The notes: generated from the letters alone by a model not told the origin. Counted from the first letter of the stretch, positions 8,157 to 18,007 are shown. The stretch is 64,000 bases of DNA from Coriobacteriia bacterium (GCA_018368455.1 JAGZEG010000008.1:62001-126000); one strand, 5' to 3'. A program made the numbers and translations.

Positions 8157-9755
8157 CTACCCTATCTGCGCGAACACCAAGTCGCTAAGCGCCTCACGCG
8201 TATTGACGCCCGTCTTCTCGTAAATGTGGGCTATATGCGTCTTGACCGTGCCCTCCGACATGCAAAGACGCTGGCAGATGGCCAATCGGCTCTGCCCCTG
8301 GCACAAGAGGTAGAACACCTCGCCCTCGCGCTCCGTCAGCCCGTAAAGCCCCGCGACGTAGCGGCACCGCTCCCTCAGCACGTCGGCGAGACGCCCAGCC
8401 GTCTCGAACCCGAGGTCGTCGATTTCTGACGCCAACCGCGGCTCCAGGTGCCCAGGAGTCGCCGCGTTCAGTAGCGAGCCCTCGCCAGCAAATGCGGGCG
8501 CATTTGTCTCAACAGACGCGTACACAGCAGAAGGCAAAGCCCTCCGAGAACCTGTCGCCGGCACCCATGTGGCGTGTTTCATCATCGCAAACGGCAGGAC
8601 AATACCCGCCAGCACGGTAACCAGCAAACCAAACACAATCGTGAGAACTGAACCACTTGCCGAAGACACGTCGACAGACAGCGGCCCCACAAACGTCGCC
8701 AGCAGCTCGTGCATGCAAAAGACGGCCGTAAAACCTCGGATAGTCGTCGCCTGCCCTCTACGTACAACGCACACGAGCAGTGCCCAAGAGAGGTACTGAT
8801 TGAAGTCGTACACTCCAAGCAAGAGCGTTTCAACCGTCTTCATCGCCAGGGCACCTCCCATCATCGAGGCGACGGTTGCCAGAGCTGATGAGAGTGCGAT
8901 AGCGACAAACGCCGGCACAAAGCGCACAGCGAGCGGGCGATGGGCCCGACAGACAACTGTAAAATATCCCAGCCCCACGCACACCAAAAGCGATACGATC
9001 TTGCCTGGCAATGTAGAGATTACCCCGCTTGTTGCACTCGACGCGACCGATGTCGCAGCCCCCGCCAACCCAACGTGGCTTACGCTGTTGAAGAAAAATA
9101 CGGACAAACTCGAAATAGCGCCCAGCGCCACCAGATACCAAAGATCTCGCCACTCGTGCACAGAAGCAACCCGCACGCAGACAGAGTCAGGAGGCAGCGC
9201 GCGGCACGCTCCCCAAAACGCAGTAAGCGCCCCCATCATGAGCACGACAATCCCCAACAAAGCCCATATCCGAGCGTTCTCGGGTAGCAAGGAAACAAGG
9301 GCGGGGCCCTGTTCTTTGCACACCATGGCCAAGAGCGTCACGATGAGCGCCGAGGTGAGATCGAACGTCCGCGCCAAACCGTAATACAGCAAGAAGAGAC
9401 ACGGCATATAGCCCAGGCCGCTCAGCGCATAGCCGACGAGAACCATGCCGTCATAAGACGCGCCATTAATAGGCTGCGCCGCCACGATGCGCACCATGGT
9501 CCCCAGTACCATAAGCGAACAGCCCATCACGCTGACACGCGCGGCATTGCGATAGATGGGGCCGTGAAAAGCGATGAGCAAAAGCAGCGAGGCCAGGCGG
9601 CACCCGTAAAACACAGCCTGGCCCGTCTCGGAGTATGACTCGACAAGCACGCCACCGCGACCCGAAACGTTCAGCCAAATACCAACGAGCGACAGCGAGG
9701 CACACGCCAGAACGAGGCCGAGCACGCGCCCGCCAATACGAGGTCCCCCAGTCAC
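8157..9755 (-). CDS. membrane-bound LuxR-family regulator 1
   Basis: About 532 residues. A hydrophobic part with roughly 12 membrane helices (from RVLGLVLACASLSLVGIW on) is followed by a C-terminal LuxR helix-turn-helix (LTEREGEVFYLL...GTVKTHIAHIYEKTGV). This architecture, an MFS-like sensor fused to a LuxR domain, is expanded in Eggerthellaceae and usually sits beside flavin reductases. It diverges from the reductase at 9994, which it probably controls in response to that enzyme's substrate. The start is uncertain: a GTG at 9755 is the last good start before the first helix. A -10 TATACT on the minus strand at 9835-9840 is the likely promoter. Confidence 0.85.
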   Translation of the reverse strand: MTGGPRIGGRVLGLVLACASLSLVGIWLNVSGRGGVLVESYSETGQAVFYGCRLASLLLLIAFHGPIYRNAARVSVMGCSLMVLGTMVRIVAAQPINGASYDGMVLVGYALSGLGYMPCLFLLYYGLARTFDLTSALIVTLLAMVCKEQGPALVSLLPENARIWALLGIVVLMMGALTAFWGACRALPPDSVCVRVASVHEWRDLWYLVALGAISSLSVFFFNSVSHVGLAGAATSVASSATSGVISTLPGKIVSLLVCVGLGYFTVVCRAHRPLAVRFVPAFVAIALSSALATVASMMGGALAMKTVETLLLGVYDFNQYLSWALLVCVVRRGQATTIRGFTAVFCMHELLATFVGPLSVDVSSASGSVLTIVFGLLVTVLAGIVLPFAMMKHATWVPATGSRRALPSAVYASVETNAPAFAGEGSLLNAATPGHLEPRLASEIDDLGFETAGRLADVLRERCRYVAGLYGLTEREGEVFYLLCQGQSRLAICQRLCMSEGTVKTHIAHIYEKTGVNTREALSDLVFAQIG

Positions 9756-9993
9756 AAGCGCCCCCTGAACCCTCGCAACCGTCCATATCGACTCCGTCGG
9801 CGCATCGGCCGCAGCGGATGATATGCCCACGCAGAGTATACCGCCCACTGCTGGCCCCACCGGACGATAGGCTCGCACAGCCGGTAGGAGGCACCATGTG
9901 TGCTGCGGGGCCAAGGGGAGCCCCGCGCCCCTGGGATGGGCAGACACACCTGCACAGCCTCAGGCACATCGCCACGTGTACAAGGAGGAACGC

Positions 9994-11724
9994 ATGGGGA
10001 ACGCGACTCGTCGTCAGTTCGTAGGCATGGGTGCAGCTGCGGCTACCGCAGCCCTGGGCGCCACGGCGCTGACGGCCTCAGCGAGTGAGGCAACCGATCA
10101 GTTCGACATGGAGTACGACGTCGTCGTCATCGGCTTCGGCGGGGCAGGCGCCTGCGCAGCTATCGAGGCCCATGATGCCGGCGCGACCGTCGGCATCATC
10201 GAGAAGAACCCCGAGGACGCTCACTGGAGCAATACGCGTCTCTCGGGTGGCGTTTTCCACTGTGCCGATCCCACCGGCGACCACGACGCGCTCGTCGAGT
10301 ACATCAAGGCCATGATGAGCGGCGAGAACTGCCCCTGGAAGCTTGAAGGCGAGCAGCCGCACGTGTCGCAAGAGATGGCCGAGATGTTCGCCGATGGTGT
10401 CCTGCAGACGAAGGACTTCTTGCTTGCCCAAGCCCCCGATCTCGACGGCGATCTCATGACGCCCGGCGGCGATGCCTCGTTCCCGATGTTCCCGTGCTTT
10501 GAAGAGGCCAAGTATGGCGCCACGCGCAGCTGCCGTTACCTCGGTTCTGCCGACGCCGACACGAGCCTTCTGCCCCAGGACCGCCCCCGCGAGACGAAAT
10601 CCAATGGCGAGGCGTTTTGGTGGGCACTTGCCGAGGACGGCGTGAAGACACTGCGCCCCGAGATCGACGTCATGTACGAGACGCCGGCCAAGGAGCTCAT
10701 CATGCAAGACGGACGCGTCGTTGGCGTCGTCGCCACGCAGGGCGACAAGGAGGTTCGCATCTGCGCCAAGAAGAGCGTCGTGCTGTGCTGCGGCGGCTAC
10801 GAGTACAACCTGCCGATGCGTCGCGCGTTCCTCGAGGGCCCCGGCGTCAAGGGATGGTGCTTCTACGGCACGCAGAGCAACACAGGCGACGGCATCGAGA
10901 TGGCCATCAAGATCGGCGCCGGCCTGGCCAAGGTCGGCAAGGCGGCCTCACGCATCGAGATCGCTGTGCCCTACGGCGAGCACTGGGACTCCGACGGTCT
11001 GAAGCAGGGCGTGGCCTCTGCCATCACGTCTGCTCCCAACTCCATGGTCGTTGACAACTACGGCAACCGCTACGCCGACGAGTTCATCATTACCGATTCG
11101 ACGCGCCCCTACCGTTACCAGTTCTACAAGGAGGCCGTGCAGTACGAGCTGCTCACGATGAGCTATCCGCGCATCCCCAGCTGGCTCATCTTCGACGAGA
11201 CGCTGCGCAGCTCCAAGTGCGCCGTGTCCTCGAGCTCGTCTGTGGCGGCGTTCGGCCTCGTGCCCTGGTCCAAGGACAACCTCGACGCCATCGAGCGCGG
11301 CTGGATCCTCAAAGCAGACACGCTTGAGGAGCTCGCCGAGAAGATCATCGCTGACCCCGAGAACCGCGAGATGATGACACCCGAGCAGCTCGTCGAGAGC
11401 GTCAAGAGGTTCAACGACTCCTGTGCCGCCGGCAAGGACGAGGAGTTCGACCGCGACATCTCCACGATGGCGCCGGTCGAGACTGGCCCGTTCTACGCCA
11501 TCAAGCTCTATCCGGGCGGCCCCAACACGAAGGGCGGCATCGACGCCAACGCCAAGCGCCAGGCGCTCGACTGGAACGGCGAGCCCATCCCCGGTCTGTA
11601 CACGGCCGGCGAGATCTCGTCCGTCTTCAAGTTCACGTACCAGGCAGGCGGCAACCTGACGGAGTGCATCGTCTGCGGCCGCGTCGCCGGCCAGAATGCC
11701 GCCGCCGAAGAGGCGTGGAAGTAG
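9994..11724 (+). CDS. Tat-exported FAD-dependent reductase 1 (FAD_binding_2 family)
   Basis: 576 residues. It has a twin-arginine signal TRRQFVG (5-11), the dinucleotide motif GFGGAG (47-52) with the ribose-binding Glu70, and the C-terminal FAD segment PIPGLYTAGE. Relatives (fumarate, urocanate and related reductases) pass electrons to an organic acceptor outside the membrane. The Shewanella fumarate-reductase residues are missing: the HHTMGG site reads PNTKGG, and GANRLGG reads FTYQAGG, so neither the His nor the substrate Arg is present. Fumarate is therefore unlikely. No haem motif is present. AAGGAGGA lies 5 nt before the ATG. It is divergent from regulator 1. Confidence 0.88.
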   Translation: MGNATRRQFVGMGAAAATAALGATALTASASEATDQFDMEYDVVVIGFGGAGACAAIEAHDAGATVGIIEKNPEDAHWSNTRLSGGVFHCADPTGDHDALVEYIKAMMSGENCPWKLEGEQPHVSQEMAEMFADGVLQTKDFLLAQAPDLDGDLMTPGGDASFPMFPCFEEAKYGATRSCRYLGSADADTSLLPQDRPRETKSNGEAFWWALAEDGVKTLRPEIDVMYETPAKELIMQDGRVVGVVATQGDKEVRICAKKSVVLCCGGYEYNLPMRRAFLEGPGVKGWCFYGTQSNTGDGIEMAIKIGAGLAKVGKAASRIEIAVPYGEHWDSDGLKQGVASAITSAPNSMVVDNYGNRYADEFIITDSTRPYRYQFYKEAVQYELLTMSYPRIPSWLIFDETLRSSKCAVSSSSSVAAFGLVPWSKDNLDAIERGWILKADTLEELAEKIIADPENREMMTPEQLVESVKRFNDSCAAGKDEEFDRDISTMAPVETGPFYAIKLYPGGPNTKGGIDANAKRQALDWNGEPIPGLYTAGEISSVFKFTYQAGGNLTECIVCGRVAGQNAAAEEAWK

Positions 11725-11761
11725 CACTCCAAGCACGGCATCCCTAATCGCACGACCATGG

Positions 11762-11803
11762 ACCCCGCATCCGACCGGCGCGGATCGGACGCGGGGCTCC
11801 TTT
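11762..11803 (+). terminator. terminator of reductase 1
   Basis: CCCCGCATCCGA pairs with TCGGACGCGGGG (one mismatch) around a 10-nt loop, followed by CTCCTTT, 37 nt after the stop. Confidence 0.75.
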
Positions 11804-11895
11804 GGCGCGCCGAAAGGCGCCGCGCATGACAGCCCTTCGCTCGCGTGGGCGCGCCTTGAACAGACGAGCGAGGCGCCGCGACGGCCCTCACCTGC

Positions 11896-12160
11896 ATGGG
11901 CGCATCTTGCGTTTGTGCTAGGTCTTGCAAAAGCGGGAGCTGAATCTGGGCGCAAATTGCGGACATGCTAGGTTTGCGCGGAGTTTCGGGCTCCCTGATC
12001 ATGGAGGGCGCGCCGCCCACAGTGCGTCTACCTGCAGTTTCTTTGAGAGACGGCGATTCACGCGGCCGCAGTTGCCTCCGCAAACCTCGCACGCCCGCAA
12101 ATCGCGCCCATTTTGAGAGCGTCACTTTGCAAAACCTAGCACAGCCGCGTTTTGCGCCCG
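11896..12160. repeat. intergenic palindrome, type I, copy 1
   Basis: Left arm units ATGGGCGCATCTTGCG, TGTGCTAGGTCTTGCAAA, TGGGCGCAAATTGCGG and ATGCTAGGTTTGCG are mirrored on the right by CGCAAACCTCGCA, CGCAAATCGCGCCCA, TTTGCAAAACCTAGCACA and CGCGTTTTGCGCCC. The arms agree over about 75 nt at roughly 75%. The loop holds CTACCTGCAGTTTC near 12048. It lies between two convergent genes. Confidence 0.75.
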
Positions 12161-12222
12161 GGCGAACGGGGCGCCCCGTGCCCCGTGCCCCACGCTATCG
12201 CGTCCGGCGCCCCGGGGCGCCC

Positions 12223-13296
12223 CTACCTCGTCAGCAGCATTTCATCGGAGGCGAGCTCGGCACCGGCGCGCTCGCGGTAGAGGGCCATGAGGTCGCTCAG
12301 CGTCATCGTCGCGCGGCGTTGCTGGGGGATGTCGGCCACAACGCGCCCGGCATCCATGACGATCGTGCGGTCGCCCACGGAGAGCGCCTGCTGCATGTTG
12401 TGCGTCACCATGAGCGTCGCGATACCCCGCTCGCGCACGACCTGCTCCGTCAGCGCCATGATGCGCTCGGCAGCCACCGGGTCGAGCGCAGCCGTGTGCT
12501 CGTCGAGCAGCAGCAGGTCAGGGTTGCCGATCGTGCACATGAGCAGCGAGACGGCCTGGCGCTGGCCGCCCGAGAGCAACCCCACCTTCGTGTCCATGCG
12601 ATCCTCCAGGCCAAAGCCCAGGCTCGCCAGCTGCTCGCGAATGCGCTCGCGCGTCTTTCGACCCAGCGCCAGCCGCAGCGGCGACCCGCCGTGCCCGCCC
12701 GCACGCATGTAGGGCATCGCGATGTTCTCCGCCACGGTCAGTCCCGGCGCCGTGCCACGCATCGGGTCCTGGAACACGCGCGAGATGCGCCGCGCCCGCT
12801 TGTAATCGGGCTGGTAGGTGATATCGCGTCCACCGAGCGTCACCGAGCCGCCGTCGGGCATGAACTCGCCGGAGATCGCGTTGAACAGCGTCGACTTCCC
12901 GGCGCCGTTGCTGCCGATGATGCAGGCGAACTCCCCCGGCGCCAGCGTGAGGTCGACGCCGCGCAGCGCCTTCTTCTCCATGGGCGTACCCGGCGAGAAC
13001 GTCTTGCTCAGGTCGCGCACCACAAGCGCCGGCACGACGCCCGCCACGGCCACCGCGGCCTCGCCAAACCGCGCGGCAGCCCCCGAGCGCACCGCGGCGC
13101 CCGCCACGGCCCCGCATGCACCGCCGGCCACGGAACCTGCTCCCCCATCCGCAGACGCCCCGGCCGCCTTCCCCACGCGCTTCCTCTCCGCCATCGCCGC
13201 ACTCTCCTCCGTCATCGCTCGCACCGCCTCCACCGCGCCGGGAGCACGCCAGACCCGGCCCCGCGCCGCATCGAAAGCCTGCTGGACCCGGGCCAT
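12223..13296 (-). CDS. ABC transporter ATP-binding protein (TrpXYZ-type importer)
   Basis: 357 residues. ATPase of the T-box-controlled importer. Walker A GSNGAGKST (128-136), signature LSGGQRQ (241-247), Walker B LLLLDEH (261-267) and the switch His in VTHNMQQ. About 90 Ala/Gly-rich residues precede the ABC domain and are unusual. They are kept because the ATG at 13296 lies one base after the permease stop with AAGGGG upstream; a later ATG at 13215 would remove only part of them. Expressed from the T-box promoter with the permease and binding protein. Tryptophan as cargo is inferred from the T-box. Confidence 0.88.
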   Translation of the reverse strand: MARVQQAFDAARGRVWRAPGAVEAVRAMTEESAAMAERKRVGKAAGASADGGAGSVAGGACGAVAGAAVRSGAAARFGEAAVAVAGVVPALVVRDLSKTFSPGTPMEKKALRGVDLTLAPGEFACIIGSNGAGKSTLFNAISGEFMPDGGSVTLGGRDITYQPDYKRARRISRVFQDPMRGTAPGLTVAENIAMPYMRAGGHGGSPLRLALGRKTRERIREQLASLGFGLEDRMDTKVGLLSGGQRQAVSLLMCTIGNPDLLLLDEHTAALDPVAAERIMALTEQVVRERGIATLMVTHNMQQALSVGDRTIVMDAGRVVADIPQQRRATMTLSDLMALYRERAGAELASDEMLLTR

Positions 13297-13297
13297 A

Positions 13298-14209
13298 CTA
13301 TCCACGCCCCTTCGCCCGCGCCTGGGCACGCATCCGCCGCTCGGAAACCCACACACGCACGGCCGGCACGCACAGAAACGCCGCCACGATGACGGCGGAC
13401 ACGAGCTTGAGCGAGTTAGCGCTCATGATGTCAAGCGACAGTGCCACCTGCACGATGATGCGGTAGACAACCGAACCCACGACAGCGCCCACCAGCCCGA
13501 ACGTCACGGAGCGCCCGCCACCGAACAGCTCACCGATGATGACGGACGCCAGGCCGATGATAATCATGCCCGTGCCCGAGCTCACGTCAGCGAAGCCCTG
13601 GCACTGCGCCAGCACGCCACCGGCAAGGGCGACGAGCGCGTTGGACAGCGCCAGTGTGCCCACCTTCATGGCGCCGGCGTTGATGGAGCTCGCACGCACC
13701 ATGGACTCGTTATCGCCGGTCGCGCGGATGCACAGGCCCAGCTCGGTGCGGAAGAACAACGCGAGCAGGACGACAACAGCCGCAACGATCGCCAGCGTGA
13801 ACACGATCTCGGATACGTCGGCCGACAGTCCCGTGACGTCCGAGATGACCGTGTATCCCTTATCAGCCATGAGCAGCGAGACGTTCGGGCCGCCCAGCAC
13901 CGTGATGTTGACGGTGTAGAGACCCGTCATCGTGATGATGCCGGCCAGCAACGGGTTGATCTTGGCCTTCGTCATGAGCAGGCCCGTGACCATGCCCGCA
14001 GCCGCACCCGCCAGCGCGCCGGCGAGCAGACCGAGGAACGGATGGCCCGCCACGCACAGCACGGCCGTCACCGACATTCCGAGGCAAAAGCTCCCGTCAA
14101 CGGTGAGGTCGGGGATGTTGAGAATGCGAAACGTCAGGTAAACGCCAACGGCCAGCAGCGCGTACTGCAGGCCGAGCAGCGAAGCGTCGAGAAGCAGCGG
14201 GATACTCAT
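13298..14209 (-). CDS. ABC transporter permease (TrpXYZ-type importer)
   Basis: 303 residues, about 8-9 membrane helices. It resembles the branched-chain-type permease family (BPD_transp_2) that partners ABC_sub_bind proteins: ALLAVGVYLTFRILNIPDLTVDGSF near the N-terminus and a Gly/Ala-rich second helix. It lies between its binding protein (upstream) and ATPase (1-nt gap). The ATG at 14209 follows AAAGGGCTG. It forms the membrane channel of the importer. Confidence 0.88.
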   Translation of the reverse strand: MSIPLLLDASLLGLQYALLAVGVYLTFRILNIPDLTVDGSFCLGMSVTAVLCVAGHPFLGLLAGALAGAAAGMVTGLLMTKAKINPLLAGIITMTGLYTVNITVLGGPNVSLLMADKGYTVISDVTGLSADVSEIVFTLAIVAAVVVLLALFFRTELGLCIRATGDNESMVRASSINAGAMKVGTLALSNALVALAGGVLAQCQGFADVSSGTGMIIIGLASVIIGELFGGGRSVTFGLVGAVVGSVVYRIIVQVALSLDIMSANSLKLVSAVIVAAFLCVPAVRVWVSERRMRAQARAKGRG

Positions 14210-14245
14210 GACAAGGCAGCCCTTTCAGGTGGCGCGGAAAGGCGG

Positions 14246-14276
14246 GGCCCCTCGTGCTGGCGAGACGCGAGGGGCC
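14246..14276 (-). terminator. hairpin between binding-protein and permease genes
   Basis: GGCCCCTCG and CGAGGGGCC form a perfect 9-bp stem in the 104-nt gap. There is no real U-tract. It may protect the binding-protein mRNA or partly terminate, so that the binding protein is made in excess of the membrane parts. Confidence 0.5.
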
Positions 14277-14313
14277 GGCGGTGCAAAGGTGCAGCAGGCA
14301 TGCGCCCGCTCCC

Positions 14314-15435
14314 TTACGCCTCGACGATCTGCATGGAGCCGTCGTCGGGCAGTGTGACACCGAGCGCTTCGGCCGTGGCCTTGTTGACGACGGGCGTAAA
14401 CGTGTCGAACGTCACGGCCGGCACCTGCTCAACAGGCGTGCCGTTCGTGATCTCGACGGCCATCTGCGCCGAGCGCTCGCCCAGTTCCTCGTTGGAGACG
14501 GAGACGCACGCCAGCGCGCCGGAGCGCACCATGACGGGGTCGCTGCCGTACACGGGGATGCCCGCCTTCGCCGCGGCGTCCACGACCTGCGGCATCGCGG
14601 CCTGCACCGTGGAGTCCACCGGGATGTAGATGAGATCGACCTTGCTAGCCAGCTGAGCCGCTGCCTGGGCGACCTCAGAGGAGTTGGCGACGGTGGCCTC
14701 CTCGTACTTCTTGCCCTCGCCGTCGAGATAGGCCTTGGCCTTGGCGATGGTGGCGACGGCGTTCGTCTCGCCCGTGCAGTACAGCAGGCCGTACGTGGCG
14801 ATGTCCTTCGTCTTGAGCTGATCGGCCAGCTTGAAGATCTCGTCGACCGGAATGACGTTGCTCGTGCCCGTGACGCCCAGCGTCGGCTTGTCGAGTGCCT
14901 CCATGATGCCGGCAGCGACGGGGTCCGTGACGGAGATGAACACGACGGGGCAGCTCAGGCCGGCGTTGGCGCACGCCTGGGCAGCCGGCGTGGCGATGGG
15001 CACGACGACGTCGTAGTCAGCATTCTTGAGGTCGATGGCGATGGAGTTGAGCGTCGGGGTGTCACCCTGGGCGTTCTTGACGTCGAACGTGGCGTTGACG
15101 CCCTCCTCGTAGCCAGCCTTCTTCATGCCCGTCTTGAAGCCGTCGATCATGCGGACAAACGCATCGTTGTCGACGAGCTGAACAAAGGCGACCTTGATGG
15201 AGTCGAGCGTGCCCTGAACGGCGGGCTCTTCGGCGGCAGCGGAGTCGGCCTTCGCAGAGCCGGAGGCATCTTTGGCGTCAACAGCAAGAGCCAGGTCCGG
15301 CTGGCCGGAAACGCCCAGACCAAGGCCAAGCAGCGCGGCGCCGGCAGCGGCGAGGCCACCGAGGAAGGCGCGACGGGAGATGCCCTGGCCTGCGAGGATG
15401 TTCTGGGAGCTCTGGGTGGCGGCAATGCGGTTCAT
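14314..15435 (-). CDS. ABC transporter substrate-binding protein, TrpX-like (ABC_sub_bind)
   Basis: 373 residues. It starts with a Tat-like signal ISRRAFLGGLAAAGAA and has no lipobox Cys, so it is probably exported folded and anchored or retained by its signal. The mature part fits the ABC_sub_bind family (IKVAFVQLVDNDAFVRMIDGFK; VVFISVTDPVAAGI; IYIPVDSTVQAA; YGSDPVMVRSGALA). The first gene of the importer operon, 40 nt after the T-box terminator. The ATG at 15435 has AAAGGGG upstream. The Trp T-box and this family point to tryptophan or a related aromatic compound as ligand. Confidence 0.9.
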   Translation of the reverse strand: MNRIAATQSSQNILAGQGISRRAFLGGLAAAGAALLGLGLGVSGQPDLALAVDAKDASGSAKADSAAAEEPAVQGTLDSIKVAFVQLVDNDAFVRMIDGFKTGMKKAGYEEGVNATFDVKNAQGDTPTLNSIAIDLKNADYDVVVPIATPAAQACANAGLSCPVVFISVTDPVAAGIMEALDKPTLGVTGTSNVIPVDEIFKLADQLKTKDIATYGLLYCTGETNAVATIAKAKAYLDGEGKKYEEATVANSSEVAQAAAQLASKVDLIYIPVDSTVQAAMPQVVDAAAKAGIPVYGSDPVMVRSGALACVSVSNEELGERSAQMAVEITNGTPVEQVPAVTFDTFTPVVNKATAEALGVTLPDDGSMQIVEA

Positions 15436-15474
15436 GGTGGATCCCCTTTCCGATGCGAGAGATCGGACGGGTAC

Positions 15475-15700
15475 AAAAAAGCGCCCGTCCTTGGCTGGTA
15501 TGCTCAAGGACAGGCGCTTGTAAGCGTCTGCGGTGCCACCTTGATTGGCGCGATGAGGCGCCCTCTCGTGGGATGCAAACACATCCCTTCCCGTAACGTG
15601 GGATGACGTCGCGGCTTCCACTCTGCTCGGCTCCGTCGGCTCTCTCTTGAGCCCGGCCTCCCTCGGCTTCTCCACGCCCTCGGCGGTCCATTGTGCCATC
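15475..15700 (-). promoter_or_regulatory. T-box riboswitch, predicted Trp-specific
   Basis: On the minus strand, GGTGGCACCGCAG (15528-15540) is the T-box proper. It is followed by a terminator, GCGCCTGTCCTTG... pairing with CAAGGACGGGCGC and then TTTTTT (15475-15517). Upstream is a GA-rich stem I region with GAGTGGAAGCC near 15615, giving TGG (Trp) followed by A at the expected specifier site. The acceptor-binding UGGC would pair with GCCA, which fits the G discriminator of tRNA-Trp. Uncharged tRNA-Trp should favour read-through into the importer. The 5' limit is approximate. Confidence 0.88.
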
Positions 15701-15884
15701 CAGCCACGATCGGGATTCCAGCGTCCCCGACTCTCTGTGCGCGCGTTCCGGCTTCGACGTCTCGGGTTACCCCTGCTCGCCGTTGCCCAGATGGCTTTAC
15801 TTCCGCGTCAACGGTTTGGTGTCGCGTATGCGATTGACGGGCATCCTAGGGCCTCGCTGCTCAGTTGTCAACAGAAAAGTTCGT

Positions 15885-17888
15885 CTATCGCCCGCGAGCG
15901 GCGTCGTCGGAACGGCCGTCACTCCCATCCCGGCCTTCCTCGCCGGCGTCGTGATGGGCGGTGCCATCGGCAGGCCCGAAGTCGTCCGTCCCACCGTCGG
16001 GCGTGACGCGCAGCACCATGATCTCGATGCCGGTCAGGCTGTCCTGCAAGCGCGCTTCGACCTGTGACCCCGCGTTTGGCCAGTACAGCTCGCGGACGGC
16101 ACGCATGACGCCGTCGGCCTCTTTCTCGCCGCGCACAACCAGACGCGCGTTTTCGTTGGTCGCTAGGTCGCGCAGGGGCATGGCGAGGCGCGCCTCCTCG
16201 TTGCGGGCCATGTAGAACGGCGACTCGACCGCCCAGCCTCCGAGCGTGATGTTGCGCGCCAGGAACTCCTCCTCGGGCACGAAGCGCATGGCGTAGGCAT
16301 ACGAGACGGTCTCGAACGCGCCGGGCGTCCAGGCGTACGTCGTGTCCGGGTGCCCCTCGATGTAGTCGACGATGCTGCCCATGGGCTCGTACGTCCTCTG
16401 GTCAATCACGGCAAGCGTCCGGGAGGGCTCGAGCGTCGGGCGCAGGAACGCCACAAACGCACCGATCCAGGCGATGCCGAGGCAGCCCGCCATCAGGGCC
16501 ACGCCCCGGGCGAACCGGTTCCCGCCCGTGCGCTCCGAAGCCGCGCCCCAGCCCACGACGAGCAGTGCCGCCATGCAGGCGTACGCCCAGATCGGGCGTT
16601 CCACGCGGTCGGGCAGACGTCCGAGCGCCGCGAAGTACCAGCAGGCCACAAGGGCGATGAGCATCAGCGCCGCTATTACAAGCCGCGCACGTCGACCCCG
16701 CGCGAACACCAGCGCGCACGTCAGCACGGCCACGGCGGACATGAGGGCATACGGGGGATGTTCCTTCGAGAGAACCTTGGCGTACTTTGCCGGGCCTTGC
16801 AGCAGACGCTCCGGACCGGCCTCGCGATGCAGCGCGGCGAGCGCCTCCATCTGCTCGATGCCCAGCGACGTGTCGCCCGTCACCCAGTGCGTCGCCAGCC
16901 AGTAGTCGCTCTTCGTGACGCCCGTCCCCACCAGGGAGTCTGCCACCTCGTCGTACGGCGGCATGGGGTAGTCAGACACAGCGGCGCGCGCGTCGTTATA
17001 GCGCGTCCACGACGCCCAGGGCTCGGCCGACCAGGCGACGCGATCCGCAACGAGCAAGGCCCCGAGGCAGACAGCAAGCACGACGAGAGGCAGCAGGCGA
17101 ATGCGCCGCTCGCCAACAGAGGCCTCGCGAGACTGGTCGCAGACAGGGTCGGACCCGTCAGAAGTGGGGGCCTCGACGTCGACGCCGGATACGGCAACCT
17201 GCCGGCGCCCTCTGCACCGAGCCAGCATCGGCCAGACGACGGCAACGGCAAAGAACGGCAGGCACAGCACGAACGACTCGAGGCGCCAGCATGCACCCAG
17301 GCAGCAGAGCACGACGCCGCACACCGAGAGCGCGACGCGGGAGCGTGCGTTCTCGCCGCGCCGACCCGGCCGGCAAGCACCCGCCAGCAGCGCAAACCCC
17401 GCCAGCGAGCACAGAGAGGCGACGAACGTGAAGTTGGGAGCGTAGGTGCAACCCGGCAAGAACATGAACGCCGTCGCGGCCCAGAGCAGCACGCCCGGGC
17501 CAAGCGGCACGAGCGACAGGCAGGCCCAGCCGAGCGCCCACAGCGCAGCAAACGAGGAAACGAGCTCGAAGACGTACAGCCAGGCCACGTTGGGGAGCAC
17601 CTGGCTCAGCGCGAATATCGCCTTGCTGAGGAACACGTTGATGAAGAGCGTGAGCCCCTCATCAGGCAGGCGGCCGCTCAGGGCGATAGACATCGTCCAG
17701 TCGTCGTCGGTTCCCCCCGTGCGGCAGGTCATCACGCACAGGATGATGAGCGCGAGCGAGAGCACACCGGGAACAGCAAGGCGGACGGTGTGATGCCCCG
17801 CAAGAGGTCGGCCCCAGACAGAAAGAGACGGCACGTGCACGCGGTAACCCCCCCCGCGCAGGCGCGCGGAACGAAGCTGATGAGCCAT
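15885..17888 (-). CDS. polytopic membrane protein, DUF6056/glycosyltransferase-like
   Basis: About 667 residues with roughly 10-12 membrane helices in the first two-thirds. An acidic TGGTDDDWTMS lies in the first extracytoplasmic loop, followed by a large soluble C-terminal part. An acidic residue pair after helix 1 and a long C-terminal domain are typical of GT-C-like or DUF6056 membrane proteins, which often build surface polysaccharides. I could not assign a substrate. The start is uncertain: ATG 17888 lacks a clear ribosome site and a TTG at 17930 is possible. The tail is Asp/Gly-rich and low in complexity. It stands alone between the T-box region and the dedA terminator. Confidence 0.65.
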   Translation of the reverse strand: MAHQLRSARLRGGGYRVHVPSLSVWGRPLAGHHTVRLAVPGVLSLALIILCVMTCRTGGTDDDWTMSIALSGRLPDEGLTLFINVFLSKAIFALSQVLPNVAWLYVFELVSSFAALWALGWACLSLVPLGPGVLLWAATAFMFLPGCTYAPNFTFVASLCSLAGFALLAGACRPGRRGENARSRVALSVCGVVLCCLGACWRLESFVLCLPFFAVAVVWPMLARCRGRRQVAVSGVDVEAPTSDGSDPVCDQSREASVGERRIRLLPLVVLAVCLGALLVADRVAWSAEPWASWTRYNDARAAVSDYPMPPYDEVADSLVGTGVTKSDYWLATHWVTGDTSLGIEQMEALAALHREAGPERLLQGPAKYAKVLSKEHPPYALMSAVAVLTCALVFARGRRARLVIAALMLIALVACWYFAALGRLPDRVERPIWAYACMAALLVVGWGAASERTGGNRFARGVALMAGCLGIAWIGAFVAFLRPTLEPSRTLAVIDQRTYEPMGSIVDYIEGHPDTTYAWTPGAFETVSYAYAMRFVPEEEFLARNITLGGWAVESPFYMARNEEARLAMPLRDLATNENARLVVRGEKEADGVMRAVRELYWPNAGSQVEARLQDSLTGIEIMVLRVTPDGGTDDFGPADGTAHHDAGEEGRDGSDGRSDDAARGR

Positions 17889-17968
17889 GCGGGGACCGGT
17901 TGGAACGCGATCCCCGCTTCCGCCCCGCAATTATCCACGAACAAGGCCGATTGTCACTTGGAGTTTAC

Positions 17969-18007
17969 TAAAAACGCCCGTCAACCCCGATGAGGGGCGA
18001 TGGGCGT
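17969..18007 (-). terminator. terminator downstream of the DedA gene
   Basis: On the minus strand ACGCCCatcgCCCC...GGGGttgacGGGCGT, then TTTTTAG, 26 nt after the dedA stop. Confidence 0.75.
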
